Source: an uncultured Methanofollis sp.
Lineage (GTDB): Archaea > Halobacteriota > Methanomicrobia > Methanomicrobiales > Methanofollaceae
NCBI RefSeq assembly: GCF_937919355.1
Contig: NZ_CALFSA010000051.1
Location: 1-5,709, forward strand
Length of the DNA stretch: 5,709 nt
Direction: 5' to 3'
Shown in pieces: positions 5,398-5,709 of the stretch. Numbering within the stretch: position 1 is the first letter of the stretch; each line of letters begins with the position of its first letter. The notes under the pieces are model-generated. The model was given only the letters and a program-made list of their open reading frames with translations, did not search any database and had not been told where the DNA came from. The position numbers were made by a program, and so were the translations under genes.

Positions 5398-5709
5398 ATG
5401 GATACCACTGTCAAAATACCAAAGAAACTGATCGAGGTGGCGCTGCCCCTCGACGAGATCAATGCCGCTTCAAAGCGGGAGAAGTCAATCCGCCACGGCC
5501 ACCCCTCCACCCTCCACCTCTGGTGGGCGCGGCGGCCGCTGGCAGCGGCGCGTGCGGTGCTGTTCGCGCAGATGGTGAACGACCCCGGCTATGAGCGGGA
5601 GCTCGGCCGGGGCGTGAACAAAGAGAAGGCCGACGCCGAGAGGAAGCGCCTCTTCGAGATCATAAAGAAACTCGTCCTCTGGGAGAACACCAACAACGAG
5701 GCGGTGCTC
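5398..5709 (+). CDS. DUF1156 (COG1743) adenine-specific DNA methylase, N-terminal part, cut by the window end
   Basis: The frame stays open for 104 codons to the window edge. The N-terminus carries the DUF1156 signature: KLIEVALPLDEIN at residues 10-21, then the near-invariant block SIRHGHPSTLHLWWARRP at 30-47 and LAAARAVLFAQMVNDP. DUF1156 proteins of COG1743 are large predicted N6-adenine DNA methyltransferases. The domain is N-terminal, and the catalytic (D/N)PPY motif and zinc-binding cysteines would lie further on, outside the window, so activity cannot be judged. The gap to the helicase stop is 14 bases (or a one-base overlap if the upstream ATG is used), indicating co-transcription and possibly translational coupling. 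In defence loci this methylase would mark host DNA as self. It could correspond to DrmMI of class 1 DISARM or to the methylase of the DUF1156/DUF499/DUF3780 loci. The downstream genes would tell which. Confidence 0.93.
   Translation, partial: MDTTVKIPKKLIEVALPLDEINAASKREKSIRHGHPSTLHLWWARRPLAAARAVLFAQMVNDPGYERELGRGVNKEKADAERKRLFEIIKKLVLWENTNNEAVL

Overview
The window looks like archaeal DNA, most likely from a methanogen of the Methanomicrobiales type. This is inferred from the tRNA-Val style with no encoded CCA tail, the T-run terminators, and a GC-rich host gene set beside AT-rich accessory DNA. No sequence search could be run. The left 1.77 kb is AT-rich and gene-poor. The right 3.9 kb is GC-rich and densely coding.

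Left part (1 to about 1500): the window opens inside a tRNA-Val(CAC) gene that ends at 54. On the opposite strand, a small ribbon-helix-helix-like ORF starts at 233 and reads straight into the antisense of the tRNA. About 1.18 kb further on (about 1187-1497) lies a second, decayed copy of the same block: the tRNA 3'-like piece, the ribbon-helix-helix ORF now carrying stops, and its upstream pair of 20-bp repeats. Between the copies are a broken minus-strand gene (438-623) and one intact small zinc-ribbon gene (842-1123). The layout resembles two successive insertions of related elements at one tRNA gene, followed by decay.

Middle (about 1500-1867): there is no convincing gene. It holds a dense cluster of ten GGAGAA/TTCTCC hexamers (1517-1638) able to form hairpins. 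The shift to GC-rich DNA follows near 1775, with two overlapping, mutually exclusive hairpins (1786-1812) in the leader of the next gene.

Right part (1868-5709): an 1171-residue SNF2-family helicase carries a C-terminal DUF3883 (NO VEIN C-terminal-like) domain. It is followed with almost no gap by the start of a DUF1156 (COG1743) adenine-specific DNA methylase, cut by the window edge. A helicase coupled to this methylase family is the pattern of a DNA-modification-based anti-phage locus. It fits class 1 DISARM (DrmD plus DrmMI) or the related archaeal COG1743/COG1483 (DUF499) defence loci. The genes that would decide between these lie outside the window. A defence operon next to a tRNA gene with integration scars fits a defence island at an integration hotspot.
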